A DNA stretch of 64,000 nt from Cladopsammia gracilis (lineage: Eukaryota > Cnidaria > Anthozoa > Scleractinia > Dendrophylliidae): the NCBI GenBank assembly GCA_022457155.1, contig JAJGOT010000167.1, positions 357,001 through 421,000 of the forward strand, in the 5' to 3' direction. Below the pieces are notes generated by a model. The model made no database searches. It was given only the letters and a program-made list of their open reading frames with translations, and was not told the DNA's origin. The position numbers and the translations under genes were made by a program. Shown here one piece after another: positions 1-10,798 of the stretch (position 1 is the first letter of the stretch; every line of letters starts with the position of its first letter).

Positions 1-527
1 ACCACTCCTGCCAACGTCGCCGTAGAACTAAAGCTGCCATGAAAAGCCTGGAAAACCAAGCAAGAAGGCGCGAAAACTTTAAAGTGACGAAAACATTAGC
101 CATCATTGTTATGATATTTGCTTTTTGCATGCTGCCGAGCCAGGTCGGGTGGATGTTATTAGACTTCGGCAATAGTCAACAGCAGAAAATCGCCATGGTG
201 ATATTTAAGTTTTCACTCGTGCTAACAGTGTTTCACAGCTGTCTTAATCCTCTTGTTTACGGAAGTATCACCAAACAATTTAGGCGTGGCTACGTTAAAT
301 ATCTTTCCTATTTGTGTTACTGTTGTAGATTCTCAATCTTAAGGGAGTTCAAAATTTTACGTCCGTTTGAAAGCTCGTCACAGCAGGGACACGAAGATTC
401 AAAACGACCCCTCAATGGAAATCAAATACAAACAAAAACTGACAGAATTTACTGCTCTGAAATAACAGCAAACAAAGAACATTTGAACTCAAATGAGGAC
501 ATCGTTGATGCGGTCACTGTATTATAA
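1..527 (+). CDS. Rhodopsin-family GPCR, 3' part (5' cut by window edge)
   Basis: The reading frame is open from base 3 to the TAA at 525-527, so the gene starts outside the window and the ATG at 39 is internal. The visible protein has a basic third intracellular loop (QRRRRTK, QARRREN), TM6 with the class-A Cys-x-x-Pro pattern (FCMLPSQ), TM7 with NPLVY, then a short basic helix-8-like stretch and a Cys-rich segment (YLCYCC) that could be palmitoylated. The layout matches the intact receptor at 19029-20159 (TM6, loop, NPxxY in the same spacing), so it is a paralogue on the same strand. Its C-terminal tail is unrelated to that copy. The end of the coding region is repeated twice just downstream. 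The ligand is unknown. Confidence 0.85.
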   Translation, partial: HSCQRRRRTKAAMKSLENQARRRENFKVTKTLAIIVMIFAFCMLPSQVGWMLLDFGNSQQQKIAMVIFKFSLVLTVFHSCLNPLVYGSITKQFRRGYVKYLSYLCYCCRFSILREFKILRPFESSSQQGHEDSKRPLNGNQIQTKTDRIYCSEITANKEHLNSNEDIVDAVTVL

Positions 528-780
528 CAATTTTAAAAAAAATCAAACAGAAAGAACAACTGACAGAGAGTTTACTGCTCTGAAATTACAGCAAACAAAA
601 AACATTTGAATTCAAATCGGCGGAGGACATGGTTGATGCGGTCACAGTGTATTATAACAATTTTAAAAATCAAATAGAAACAACAACTGACAGAATTTAC
701 TGCTCTGAAATTACAGCAAACAAAGAACATTTGAATTGAAGTTATCGTTGATGTGGTCACTGCATTATAACAATTTTAAT
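430..780 (+). repeat. Triplicated 3' end of the GPCR gene
   Basis: Three imperfect direct copies of about 100-125 bp begin near 430, 544 and 670. Each carries the same core (ACTGACAGA..TTTACTGCTCTGAAAT..ACAGCAAACAAA..AACATTTGAA) and ends in TTATAACAATTTTA. The first copy encodes the last residues and stop codon of the receptor; the next two are non-coding downstream. Small indels in each (for example an added CGGCGGAGG near 620) show some age. Confidence 0.85.
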
Positions 781-1684
781 GGTTAGAGCATAAGAGAGGG
801 GAAGGGAGAAAATGTTTGTCTTACCTCTCTCCTCTCCCTTAATAATTACAATACAACCACGAAAATATTAATAGTAATAACTAATCAAGCTTTCGTTTTA
901 AGAAACATAAATATGATGTTTTGAAAAAGGCATTTAACTGTAGTCTTGACGATAATATTCTTGGCGATATTGTAGTTAAAGGAAAGCTATTAAGTGTTAC
1001 AGTTCTTTACGTTAAATTTCAAATCAATCGATCAATAAATTTTATTTAAACGAGACCATCGTGTCTTGATTCAAACTCATTAGTCATGTTGTTGCAGCCA
1101 ATTGTGATGTAACTCACAGAAGGTCTTCGCATCAAATAAGAGATAAAAAAGGCAGGATTTGAAATATTTTCCGGACAGTCATCGGTCAAACAAATTTTTA
1201 GCTCGGTCAAGTACAGTTAGTTTTGGCCGGTCACTGAATTTTAACTATGTTATGTACTTTAAATTGTAACTTAGTCCTCAAAACCCCTTCGGGGAGCTAA
1301 TAAATATTTTGTAGCGTTGCCGGACCATTCGTTCAATGATCTTTCATCAACAGCCATATGGCACTTTTTCTCGTATTGCAGCTAACTTGCTCCCGAAATC
1401 TGGGGTCAATTTTCCATGTTCATTGATTTTTTGTCAATGATTTGTGATTTTGATTTTTTCATTGAGGCTGAATATTGGGGCTGGATGAACGTTTTCTTTT
1501 CAAGACGCAATATCACGCGGTACGGGAATGCGGTGTCATTTCAAAACCCAAAAGAATTTTTGTTACATGTAACAGAAACCGAATACTGAAATAATGGTCA
1601 AGTTTTGTGATAAATTACCACAAAATGTACGTCGATGAGTGTCTTTAGACATAGTTCCCACATTTTTACTCTGTGAATACACGA
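781..1684. other. Gene-free stretch downstream of the first GPCR
   Basis: I see no coding region here. AATAAA at 1034-1039 on the + strand is a possible poly(A) signal for the receptor gene ending at 527. The rest is AT-rich with no repeat family that I can define. Confidence 0.4.
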
Positions 1685-2215
1685 AGCTAGCGTAATGAAC
1701 GGGTTATCGGAGACTATGGAAAATTCACTCACTCAATCGCTCGCTCTTTCCATTACTCAGTTGTAAACTTAGTAACGTAACACTTTGTTACGAATGCGTT
1801 TCGTAACAAGAACAACGTGAATCCAGCGATAACAATAACTAATTTGCTGTAAACGAATTTAAACAACAATAAGCTTTAAGATGTTTCGCATTTGGAATCT
1901 TTAATGCAAATTAAAATCGATCCAAACGGATTTTTCAACAGAGACACGCGTTTTGATGCGTATCTACCTTGAAATAATAATATTTGATCTTAATTACGTA
2001 TATATTCCTGGCTCCTTTTTAGGGCTGACGGACGACGAGGGACCCAAGGTTCGAACTTGCCCGGACCCCTTTTTTTCTTCCCAAACTGGACATTATGAAA
2101 CGGGGGGGGGGGGGGGGGTGGGTGTTTGTTTTATTGAGTTAGTCAAAAGTCGTTACGTTTAATTTTAAACAACTATCGAACCGTGTCAGTATAAAAACAT
2201 TAGTCATATCCTGAT
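1685..2215 (+). repeat. Interspersed repeat family X, copy A
   Basis: About 500 bp is closely similar to a second copy split across 36190-36415 and 36880-37175. Shared blocks include CGTAACAAGAACAA, GAATCCAGC.ATAACAATAACTAA, TTTTTCAACAGAGACAC and TATCGAACCGTGTCAGT. Near 2047 there is a GGTTCGAAC stretch resembling a pol III B box, so a SINE-like or composite non-autonomous element is possible. A poly-G run at 2101-2118 replaces the poly-T of the other copy. No coding potential is seen. Confidence 0.7.
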
Positions 2216-4332
2216 GTTTCACTAGTAAATACTTAAATCCAAGTTAATATACCCGTGGAAAGAAGATTCTGAAGCATTTTCAAATTAACTAAAACTTGCT
2301 CTAACGTCGCTGTTCTTTTTATCTCACTTTGGTTTGCCTGTTTGACTCGAATTATGGCTCGTACTTACAGATGGTTTAAACAGCCACTAAACAAGCTATT
2401 CGTGTTTTGAAAATGCGATTCAATAAGTTCTTCACGTTAAAACACTCTTGAATAGATCATACCGAATATAGATCGATTTTCAAGTCCGTGTTTTGCCTTA
2501 AAGAGTTGGATTTAAGGCAATTTTCTTACCTTGATTTTCTACATCCTGAATCCAAGATGGCCGCTCAACTAACTATATTCCAAGTTTGCAAAGTGTCATG
2601 GGTAATAAATTTAGGAATGGAACTAGAATTCAGGATGAAAGGATTTGTTTAAAATCACTTTCTGAAAGGTAAAATTTCAATACAAGAAAAGCGGCCACTT
2701 TACGAGGTCTAAAACCATAGTAGAACAAAGAGCAAACGACCGCTGGAGTACGTAGGATCTATAGAAGATCTAATCAGCCAAAAATAGTAATACAAACGTA
2801 GAACATTTAACGCGACAACGACATGATAGAGCACAAACTGAAAGCCAAAATGCAACCGTGGATAGCTGTTTCGACCTGGTTGGGTCTCGTCAACACGGTG
2901 TAGCAGCAAAAAGATAGAAAAATCAGCGCGAACGCCAATTCTCTATCAAATTGCACGTGGTGATGACCTCAGATGAGCTCAAATTCAAACTGGTCAAGGT
3001 CACAGCGCGTGACAATGAGCAATAGGCAAAGAATTTGAAATATCATGTCGTTGTCGCTATAAAGAAAATGAGCCGGGATAGACACAAACCATCCTTCAGC
3101 GATTACATGGCCAAAACCATGTTAAAAAATAAGCAGCATATTAAATCCGAGATGAAGATGATGATGATGACGATGATGATGATGATGATGAAGATGACGA
3201 AGATCTAAAACCATGTCAATGCGATGTTTGGAATCGAGAAACCGTCGGTGCGCATCGGAAGCTTCGAAGAATCATGACAAAAAATTGGATGACATTTGCC
3301 TCTAATTTTTTAACTCGTCCCCAGGCCCTCAATTTGACCCTTAAAATCACAGCGAAAACGCCATTTTTTGAGGGGAAAATCAAAATTTCGCCCATTTATC
3401 AATTACTTTTCGGAAATCCACACTCGGATTCCAGTAATTTGGTTATTATTATATCTGCAAACGTTGAAATATTTTAATAACTTAAAAAATAAGTCCCGTC
3501 ATTTTGACCGTGAAGTGACCAATGTCACGTAAAGGTTTGTATGGAGTTCAACCGCGCGGTCATCGCTTTCAGCGGTATAACTTATTTTAATAGTGAACAT
3601 TTTGGTGGGAAATATGATTTAGTTGGAGTGAAAAAAATCCCGTCATTTTGCCGTTTTTTTTTTCAGTGCAATATGCTTCGACTGAGCCCATTTTGGCTTC
3701 TATTGGTGACTTGCGCGCACTAGCGCCCAGGCCGTTCGAGCTCAACTGCGCATGGGCAATAGTTCATTTTTAATTTCAAAAGCACTTTAATAACATTTTT
3801 TTTAAACATATCCATTTCATACGATTGGCGCTACACGGTTCATATCTATTAATAGTTCATTTTAGTAACGCGCACGCCCGAAGAAAATGTCTCCTTTCAG
3901 GGGGCAATTTTTTGGTATGTTGGAACTTTATCAGTCGTCCCAGGTTTTTCTGTTACAGACATCGTACTAACTGGCCGCGTTGCCTTTGCCTCCGTTTTCA
4001 AAACGGAAATGAGTTTCGTTTACCTATGAATGAAAACTAATATTTAATTAAAAGCCTGTGCTCTTGGCCTCCCTTTTATAAACAGTATAAAGAGTGAAAA
4101 CTCTCGCCATTTAGGTAAAGACTTTTTAACACGATCCCACAAGCGGCACTCGCTTTAATTTTTATCGTGTACTAAAACTTATTGCATTGTATCGTAAGAA
4201 ACAAAAAACACAGCCGGCGAGATCAAACATCTATAACATCTTTGCTTTTTTGCTAATGATCACACTAATTTTGTCCATCCTGTCATCATGTTCAAATACA
4301 AGTTCCAAGCTTAGCATTCGCCTGTTTGCTTA
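2216..4332. other. Gene-free stretch with a GAT-type microsatellite
   Basis: I find no gene. An imperfect (GAT/GAA)n tract lies at about 3149-3205. The short open frames here have no recognisable domain and no splice-linked partners. Confidence 0.4.
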
Positions 4333-4849
4333 GGCCTCGTTCACACGTATCCGGACATTTTTTAATCCGCAACTTTTTTGTTGCGGATTAGAAAATATTC
4401 GCGTCCAAACGTAGCGTATTCGAATCGTATTTGCCCGTCCACTCGTATCCGGATTCGCCCTAGTACCCAGGGCTCCTCTTTAAATGTTGTCAACAGAGCA
4501 TGCGCAAAGGCCAAGTTTAAAGCCAAGTTCAATGTAAACACGTCATTAGACTTGAAATAAGTCCAAGTAGAAGTGAAGCGACAATATTTCGGTCGGCCAT
4601 GTTAAATATTCGCGCGGTTAAAGACTGGATCCGATACTGTTACGTCAGCGTATTTAAAAAATATCCGCATTTTCGACCGTCCACACGATGCCGTACTCGT
4701 AGCGTTTTCAAAAATTACCACTCTGGACAGCGGATTCAAAAAGGTTGCGGATTCGTGAGCCAAATTCGCCGGGTACGTGTGGACAGAAGGCCAATCCGAA
4801 ACAAAAAAGTTGCGGATTCAAAACTATCCGGATAAGTGTGGACGGGGCC
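4333..4849. mobile_element. Foldback MITE, family H1, copy 1 (TTA target duplication)
   Basis: The ends are inverted repeats: GGCCTCGTTCACACGTATCC at the left and the complement GTGTGGACGGGGCC at the right. Further inward complementary blocks carry AATCCGCAAC and ATCCGGAT motifs. The element is flanked by TTA on both sides (4330-4332 and 4850-4852). A second copy lies at 28977-29474. The 3-bp T-N-A duplication and GGCC-type end are compatible with a PIF/Harbinger-like non-autonomous element; that assignment is inference. No transposase is encoded. Confidence 0.8.
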
Positions 4850-5013
4850 TTAGTTATGTACAGAGAAATTATATGCTGATCATTTTATTTCTTGTTCTGT
4901 ATTATAACAAAAAGACGAAACCCAAAGGTCAACAGTGGAGGTATTGAGCTCTATTATTGGCAACCAACCTGGGAACGAGGTTGTATTATTGCTCCTAATT
5001 CATAAAAGAAAAA

Positions 5014-5044
<31 letters not shown>

Positions 5045-6433
5045 AAGAACCAAAAAAAAAAGAATATGCCCAAACAGAAATCCAGCTTTTGACGCTCTAG
5101 CGAACCAGTAAATTAAAATGTGTTCCTATTACTCACCTTTAGCCATTGTTTGGAGTAATAAATACTCTGTACAAGTAAGCGGTAAAACATAATTATCGAA
5201 AAGCCACGCAGGAGAAAACTTATAATGAGTGATATTCGAGCATGTGAGGTTGTCATTTTCATGCTCTCTGTTGCATCAGTGATAAGACAGCTATTAATAA
5301 ATAGTGAATTTATGTAAATAATACGTAAATTATATTTTTATTATTCGACATAGCATTCTAGAGTGCAAATATAACGTATCAAAACGAGTGCAAATATGAC
5401 ACGTTATTACACTCTTAGTCTACTCTTCTTACCGTGCTCTAGGAAAAACAGCTTCAAAAACTTAGTTTTATGAGAAGATTTACACTGTCGTATAATAAAC
5501 AATTTATTCAGCGAAAAATGTGTAATTTACTCGTCAGTGTTTATTTTTTCTCGCCTAAAGGCTCGAAAAAATAAAAACTGGCTCGTAAAAATACTCAGCC
5601 GTATTGCACAACTTCACGTTGAATAACCTCTATTTATTGAACTAGCGTGAGATCAGTATTGGGGAAATATTGGTATAAACTTGGTCGAGTTAACAAAGAA
5701 CGAGACAGATGACGAGACCAGTATTTCGTAATATTTATGGCTTGTTTATAAATTTTACAAATTTGCCGACAGACGACAAACATGCGCGCTTCAAAGACAG
5801 TACAGGTGTAATTTTATTATTTGCAAAGGTTTCGCTAAAATTGTAGATCATACATCCAGGGAAAGTTTCTACTTTACACAGGAAACAGTCTCCGTTTAAA
5901 CATTTTAACAATTCTGAAACTGTCCATCTTAGTGATCCGCTCAGGACGCAAACCTGAGTATGGCCATTTTCATCATGGACAGTTATAACATATAATAATT
6001 GAAAATAAACCATGGACATGATCAGAATATAATTTATGTATTTATTTCTAAAACAGAAAGCGTCTTCTAAAATTGCCGCAGAAAAAAGGACATGTGGCCG
6101 GTCTTGAATAACGTTCATAAATCATCCAATCAGCGATGTTGACTTTGTTGAATTTATGTTTGACGGATCATAAAATGACACAAGTAAAGTTTTGCAAGAG
6201 AACGAACTTTTAATAAAATGTGACCTTTAAGGTGTTAATCACTTTATTATTAGTTAATTAATCCATAAATATCCATCACGTTTCAGAAGCAATGAGTTGT
6301 AAGTGAGCTCTTATTGGTCAAACTTCAATTAAGTCAAACAATGGGAACCAATCAGAAGCACTTTACAGTGTACCTTCTGCAGCTGCGGGCTTATTCAACA
6401 TTCATGTTCTCGTGAACGGTTTTTTAAAATATT
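4850..6433. other. Gene-free stretch with an (AAAT)n microsatellite
   Basis: An AAAT/AAATA tract lies at about 5008-5045. A 127-codon open frame on the minus strand (6118-5735) has no domain, signal peptide or splice partner that I recognise, so I do not call it a gene. The remainder is AT-rich with small inverted patches (near 5345-5410 and 5520-5590) that look like old transposon debris. Confidence 0.4.
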
Positions 6434-7368
6434 TCGGAGCATGAGCCCTTCAAGCTTTCGGAGCAGACTCGTTATGGCCTTTTGTTCTTATTTATAGTTA
6501 GGTAAGCTCTTACTGAATGTCATTTTTAAAGTGCTAACTCGCCATCGCTACTCTTTCTGCACTGTCGCGATCACACTGACTTCAAAAACTTACACGACCA
6601 GGCGTGCGTTTCCCGAAAATCACGAAAACCTTCCGGGCCCGTAAAGCTGTGTTATGTGCAAAATATTTACCTACAAAGATTCCGTTTTTTTTTTTGAAAG
6701 CTAGGCATTAAAATCTAACGTTTACTGCACGAGCTGGACTGGTTTGCCGGCTAAAACTTTCAACGTCATTCGTTAGAAACTGACTTTAAAAGATAGCTTT
6801 CGGGCACGAAACGTTTTCAGGACTTTCGAGAAACGCACGCCTGTATTGTATATTATTTCAAGCAGTCACTTTATTAAGTATAGCTCCATTACTCGTCTGC
6901 GTCGGAGCATGAGCCCTTCAAGCTTTCGGAGCAGACTCGTTATGGCCTTTTGTTCTTATTTATAGTTAGGTAAGCTCTTACTGAATGTCATTTTTAAAGT
7001 GCTAACTCGCCATCGCTACTCTTTCTGCACTGTCGCGATCACACTGATTTCAAAAACTTACACGACCAGGCGTGCGTTTCCCGAAAGTCACGAAAACCTT
7101 CCGGGCCCGTAAAGCTGTGTTATGTGCAAAATATTTACCTACAAAGATTCCGTTTTTTTTTTTGAAAGCTAGGCATTAAAATCTAACGTTTACTGCACGA
7201 GCTGGACTGGTTTGCCGGCTAAAACTTTCAACGTCATTCGTTAGAAACTGACTTTAAAAGATAGCTTTCGGGCACGAAACGTTTTCAGGACTTTCGAGAA
7301 ACGCACGCCTGTATTGTATATTATTTCAAGCAGTCACTTTATTAAGTATAGCTCCATTACTCGTCTGC
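6434..7368. repeat. 468-bp near-identical tandem duplication
   Basis: Unit 1 runs 6434-6901 and unit 2 runs 6902-7368, at a constant offset of 468 bp. Only a few substitutions were seen by eye (for example ACTGACTTC against ACTGATTTC, and CGAAAATC against CGAAAGTC). The high identity points to a young duplication or an assembly artefact. Each unit contains one copy of a 245-bp inverted-repeat element. Confidence 0.9.
6599..6843. mobile_element. MITE with CAGGCGTGCGTTTC termini
   Basis: The left end CAGGCGTGCGTTTCCCGAAA is complementary to the right end, which reads CTTTCGAGAAACGCACGCCTG. The match of about 30 bp also covers an inner GAAAAC/GTTTTC block. A second copy made by the tandem duplication lies at 7067-7311. 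A CAG..CTG end is common in hAT and other cut-and-paste families, but no target duplication is clear. Confidence 0.7.
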
Positions 7369-8704
7369 TTTGTTAACATCTAATGTTAATGAAGCAGAGG
7401 CAATAATTAATGAATACATAGCTATAACCTATAAGAATAAGTTCATCATCACCAGCGAAAAACTATTTGACCTATTTGTTCGGTTCAGTTGAAAACAAGG
7501 CGGTGTAGAAACGGAGGACGGGAATGACAGGATGCGAAAACGGAAAATTGTTCGAGATAGCGGGAGATCGAGATGTAGCGAGGGTTCGAGATAGCCAGGG
7601 TGGCGTGAAATGTCCACATTTACAACAAAACTGAGCTAGTACGCAAATCACTGACTTGTCCTGGCGGTGCTCGCAGAATCTGCTCTATAGGTCCGTCTCT
7701 TTACAGTATAAAGACGTATAAAGTATGTATAAGCAATCCGCCCATATTGTTTATAGTGCATTAATGTTTCTCGTTCAGCGAGCAAAGGGTCCGTTATTAT
7801 ATATAAAGAGAATTTCAAAGAAAAACAATGTATTTTATGCCAAGTCCAGTATAACTGTTAGTTACTTTTCCAATTTTCATCCTACCATAAAGACTATTCA
7901 ATCTACAAAACATCGGGTGGAAAAAAAAAAGAAAAAACGGAATGGTTCTGCTGGCGATGGGAATTTATAAATTACTTTTTTTTTCAGAAGAGACTTGAAG
8001 TGTACGTCGCCTTAAGTATTCTTCATGGTCGGCGATAAAAATACTACGATTTAAACGTTGACAACAGAGTTGTTGAACATAATTTTATCTATCGAAAATG
8101 CTGACGTGATGTCTCAATTTGTAATAAACAGAACGGAGGGGCCAGAAGTTTTTCAGGAGCGCTTTCCATTTGAATGGAAAAACCGGGTAGAATTTCCTGT
8201 CAAAAGGAACAGGACAAATTGTCCTCAATCAAAATGGAACGGGAAGAGCGTGTTCCTTTTGCACGGAGTTCATCTTTCTTCCTTGACGAGACTGGGTACT
8301 AACGATTTACAATAACAAACATGGCCTTCAATTCTTCAAGGAGCATGGCACAAGTGGGACGCAGCAGATTGTACAGGATTTTCCGATCATTTCGGTATAA
8401 ACGAGAAAAGAGAACTACCTCTGAAGGTATTCCCTTTTTTCCGGAAAATTTCCAGTGGAAAAGTCTGTTCCATTTAATTTACCACCGGAACAACCGGATT
8501 TTCTATACAAAAGGAAAGCGCTCCAGGTTTTCTTTTTCAAGGAAATGTCAAGTGTAACCCTCAATAAATAAAATTTATTTATTTTTTATTTTATAGAACA
8601 ATAATAAATAGGAAGTGGCTCGAGTATTTCGTGTAAGAATAACATTCAAGTTCCTTTTGTTTCCTGGCTCACTACAGCGGTTTTATCGTACGCGACTCTC
8701 TTGT
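7369..8704. other. Gene-free stretch with a weak foldback element
   Basis: No gene is recognised. Between about 8131 and 8555 the ends are roughly inverted (TTTTCAGGAGCGCTTTCC against GGAAAGCGCTCCAGGTTTTC), suggesting a degraded MITE. The 78- and 85-codon open frames inside it are by-products of this repeat. Confidence 0.4.
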
Positions 8705-9161
8705 GGGAAATTTTCCCGGGGGGGGGGGGTACTCCCTCTAATGGGCTATACGGGGATGCTCCGCCCGAAAGGGGTACCTTTTTTAGGCTGGAGGTATATG
8801 AAAGGCTAAGGATTTCACGAGTTGGAGTATATGAAAGGGTAGGAACTTCACGAAGAATAGGAAAAGATAGCGAGAACACGAGTTGAAGCATAAAAAAGGT
8901 AAGGAAAACTGTCATTTAAGTATTATAAAAAGGGCCTTTCAAAATATATCAAACAGACGCACGTGAAGGCTATTTGAAAGGGGTGCCATTTTCACTGAAA
9001 GGTATATGAAAGGGGTACCATTTTCAATGAAAGGTATATGAAAAGGGTACCTTTTCTGTCAAAACGGTATATGAAAGGGTAAGGGTTTGGACCTTGGGGC
9101 GGAGCATCCCTGTACAAAACTTTGTTGAGTACCCCCCCCCCTCCCCCGGGGGGGAAATCTT
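8705..9161. mobile_element. Foldback element with internal GGTATATGAAAGGG repeats
   Basis: Inverted ends carry a poly-G/poly-C run, then GGTACTC and GGGATGCTCCGCCC at the left, complementary to GGGCGGAGCATCCC and GAGTACCCCC at the right. The interior holds around eight degenerate direct repeats built on GGTATATGAAAGGGGTACC. It is non-coding. Confidence 0.75.
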
Positions 9162-9343
9162 CCCTTTTCACCCCCTTTCAAGGCTTCAACCTGAGTTGGA
9201 GCAGAATAGACTCCAGCGGAAAGAACGAGAGGTGTGTTCTAAACACTAAAATTTCCTAAGTGCACCGAAACGACAAACAAGGAAATTAATTTCCCTTTGG
9301 ACTTTAATTTTGAACAGCCGCCCAGACAAGAAGCGTTGCTGTA

Positions 9344-9545
9344 ATGTCGAACAGCACAGGCTCCGAGCCACCAAATGCAACGGAAGGAAATGTAGACTCA
9401 GCATCTACATCGCTTTTATTATCATAGGATTCATAGGATTTGGCTGCAACAATTTGTTAATTACAGTGATCATGATCTCAGGTAAAAAAACAACAAAACT
9501 TTTCGTTCCAAATCTAGGAATTTCAAATTTGACAATCACTACTGA
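9344..9545 (+). pseudogene. GPCR relic, N-terminal part only
   Basis: The ATG at 9344 opens with MSNSTGSEPPNATEGN, clearly related to the first residues of the intact receptor at 19029. The frame then shifts, and TM1/TM2 homology (IIIGFIGFG, then a LGIS segment) continues in another frame before stops. Nothing beyond TM2 is present. Sequence resembling the upstream flank of the next copy follows directly from about 9565, so deletion between tandem copies is likely. Non-functional. Confidence 0.8.
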
Positions 9546-9564
9546 ATCTCAATGCTAATAATAA

Positions 9565-9915
9565 AATACGATCGCCTTGCATCCTCTCCAAACGATTAAA
9601 AGTTATTTTTCCTTTGCAGATCTGGCAAATTATCCTGGATACAACCCAAGACAATGAGCAGGTTTAGCTGAGACAGGTCACTTGAAAAATTAAAGAAATA
9701 TCCCTTCACAAGATTTTACCACTGGGAATTCTACCACTTAATAAGTAAAGACTAAACAGACGCCGTACATTAGAAGTAGAATAAGAGTTAAGTCCTATAG
9801 ATTGAAAGTGCTAATAAAAGTGTATCGAGAGCTGAGCAAAAACGGAAAACATGCACACCTTTTCAGAAGCCGATTTAGTGCTTGTTAGTCGATAAGAGCG
9901 ACCACTGCTCCAAAA
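9565..9915 (+). repeat. Duplicated upstream flank of the GPCR copies
   Basis: About 340 bp upstream of the pseudogene at 9916 is closely similar to 18745-19028 upstream of the intact receptor (for example TCCTCTCCAAA.GATTAAAAG, TCTGGCAAATTATCCTGG, GATTCTACCACT-type blocks). The duplication unit therefore included promoter/5'UTR sequence. A CCTTTGCAG motif in it could be the 3' splice site of a 5'UTR intron; this is unproven. Confidence 0.75.
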
Positions 9916-10798
9916 ATGTCTAACAACACAGACTCCGAGCTCCCAAGTGCAATGGAAGGAAACGTTAAACTCGGCTTCTACATCGCTACTCTCATCATAG
10001 GATTTGGCGGCAACAGTTTGGTAATTGTAGTGATCGCAGGGAAGAAACACAAAAAGTCGATTCCAAAACTTTTCATTCTGAATCTTGGAATTTCCGATTT
10101 GAGCTTCATTATGGTCACCATGCCGATAAACATCTACAGTCACTTCAGCGTGATTTACCAAAACTCGTATTACTGTCGACTTATGATCCCTCTGCTGACG
10201 ATCTTCTATTTTTTGAGCATCTTCACCATCACTTCTATGGCAGTGCATCGCTGTAGGTTGATCACAAACCCTTACAAACCCAAGATGAAGAAGCGAAGTG
10301 CATACATTTGGATCGCTCTAATTTATTTTTCATCCTTCATAATAGTACGCTGAAGAAGGGTTCTGCCTCGAGGTCTGGCCATCCTTGAATTACCGGAAAG
10401 CATACACGCTCGCTCTTTCCAATCTGCAATTTTTGCTACCTTTCCTTGTCATTACCATAGCATATGCAAAAATGGTGATCTATCTTTGGCGCTCAGCCGT
10501 CCCGGGTTCTTTATTCGCGCAGAAGAGAAGGAAAGAAAACATTCAAGTAATCAAGACGCTCGCCATGATTGTGATCCTGTTCGCGATATGTTTACTTCCT
10601 GGACAAATCGCTTGGCTTTTGCTTGACTTTGGAGGCCAGCAGGGGTTAGGGGTCGCAGACGTGATCTTTAAATTCTCCGATATTCTTGATTGCCTGCACG
10701 CGTGCGTAAACCCCATTGTCTACGGACTCTCGAATAAACATTTCCGAAGAGAATGCATCGAATATTTAAATTATTGCTTTACATGCGGCACAAAGTAG
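9916..10798 (+). pseudogene. GPCR pseudogene (23-nt net deletion, frameshift)
   Basis: The ATG at 9916 gives an N-terminus, TM1 (GFGGN), TM2 (NLGISDL), TM3 with a Cys before it, and AVHRCR in place of DRY, all as in the receptor at 19029. After FIIV near 10347 the copy lacks a net 23 nt that the intact gene has between TM4 and extracellular loop 2, and hits TGA. Homology resumes in another frame (from about 10352, next ATG at 10385) through TM5, TM6 (CLLPGQ) and TM7 (NPIVY), then stops early at 10796-10798 after CFTCGTK. The third intracellular loop is also shorter than in the intact copy. It is most simply a pseudogene; an undetected intron across the gap seems unlikely because the intact copy is intronless. 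Confidence 0.85.

Noticed and set aside
1953..2162. 69-codon plus-strand open frame
   Set aside because: It crosses a poly-G run within dispersed repeat family X, and the frame is not kept in copy B at 36880-37175.
5735..6118. 127-codon minus-strand open frame
   Set aside because: No recognised domain, no similarity to neighbours, no splice partners and low-complexity AT-rich context. It is not enough to call a gene.
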